64,000 bases of DNA from Spiroplasma endosymbiont of Nebria brevicollis (GTDB taxonomy: Bacteria > Bacillota_I > Bacilli_A > Mycoplasmatales > VBWQ01). A program made the translations under genes and the position numbers. Location: the NCBI RefSeq assembly GCF_964030895.1, contig NZ_OZ034986.1:62001-126000 (forward strand), in the 5' to 3' direction. Shown here one piece after another: positions 63,784-64,000 of the stretch; within the stretch, counting starts at the first letter, position 1; each line of letters starts with the position of its first letter. The notes beneath the pieces were generated by a model. The model was not told where the DNA came from. It ran no database searches and was given only the letters and a program-made list of their open reading frames with translations.

Positions 63784-64000
63784 ATGGACAAAATACCAAT
63801 AGTGGAACCATTAACCAAAAGTAATGTTCTTGGTCAAAAACAATTGACTAAATTAAAACATAGCCCCTTACCAACTAATTTAGATTTAAATTTAACAAGA
63901 GTTTATTTTACTAGTAGCAGGGACTGTTATTCACGTCTTTTAATTTTAGTTGCTCATGTTTTTTGAATTGGTTTAATATTTTTTAATGGAATTGCCTTGG
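63784..64000 (+). CDS. Hypothetical protein, partial at the window end
   Basis: At least 72 codons from ATG 63784 (AGTAGGTGAAGTT precedes it): MDKIPIVEPLTKSNVLGQKQ, a polar region, then a membrane helix starting near residue 52 (LLILVAHVFWIGLIFFNGIAL) through a TGA-Trp. Truncated by the window; not recognised. Confidence 0.6.

Noticed and set aside
1-64000. CRISPR array or cas genes
   Set aside because: No series of evenly spaced direct repeats and no Cas-like protein seen on either strand.

Overview
The window is a low-GC chromosome segment in which TGA is read as tryptophan: dozens of recognisable proteins (NrdF, PepF, ProS, Cls, RNase R) stay open only if TGA is Trp, and a tRNA-Trp with anticodon TCA lies at 55021-55095. 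Together with a SpV1-like plectrovirus prophage, class Ib-type nrd genes and gene orders shared with Mycoplasma, this points to a Spiroplasma, probably of the Citri clade (inference).

Layout. 1-2134: remnants of a restriction-modification locus (DNA adenine methylase, HNH nuclease) abutting a truncated lipoprotein gene. 2298-6591 (minus): ribonucleotide reductase operon nrdF-nrdIE, in which nrdI and nrdE form one open frame and NrdF carries the Val/Pro/Lys substitutions of metal-free class Ie subunits. Its leader has a cobalamin-riboswitch-like element with a terminator, preceded by a separate small structured RNA with its own promoter and terminator. 6624-7775: a broken gene and a viroplasmin-RNase HI gene. 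8294-14791: a plectrovirus prophage (HUH Rep, small coat/membrane proteins, a frameshifted minor coat-like protein, Zot-like ATPase, a run of five hairpins). 14869-21318: accessory genes and decayed insertion sequences (IS256, IS1595). 21366-26521: SNF2 helicase, broken HTH gene, and a decayed AAA+ ATPase/subtilase pair resembling IetAS anti-phage systems.

26632-64000 is mainly housekeeping: guaC-pepF, pepA, a nucleoside uptake locus (two BMP lipoproteins, ABC ATPase, two permeases), deoD-tsaD-coaE, cls, a degenerate GGDEF-EAL membrane protein, proS, a block ordered like MG283-MG287 of Mycoplasma genitalium, fur, degV, secG-rnr-phosphoribosyltransferase, smpB and ssrA (tmRNA), and nine tRNA genes in the common Firmicutes order. 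Two small insertions break this region: a coiled-coil gene capped by a solo IS256 end (32237-32278) and an IS3-like remnant (42345-43112).

Functional links: BMP/ABC import, DeoD and GuaC together salvage nucleosides; the nrd operon turns ribonucleotides into deoxyribonucleotides; SmpB and tmRNA rescue stalled ribosomes, with RNase R degrading the released mRNA. Many accessory genes and two core genes carry single-base frameshifts, so either active decay or residual assembly error must be kept in mind. All calls come from reading the sequence; no database search was run.
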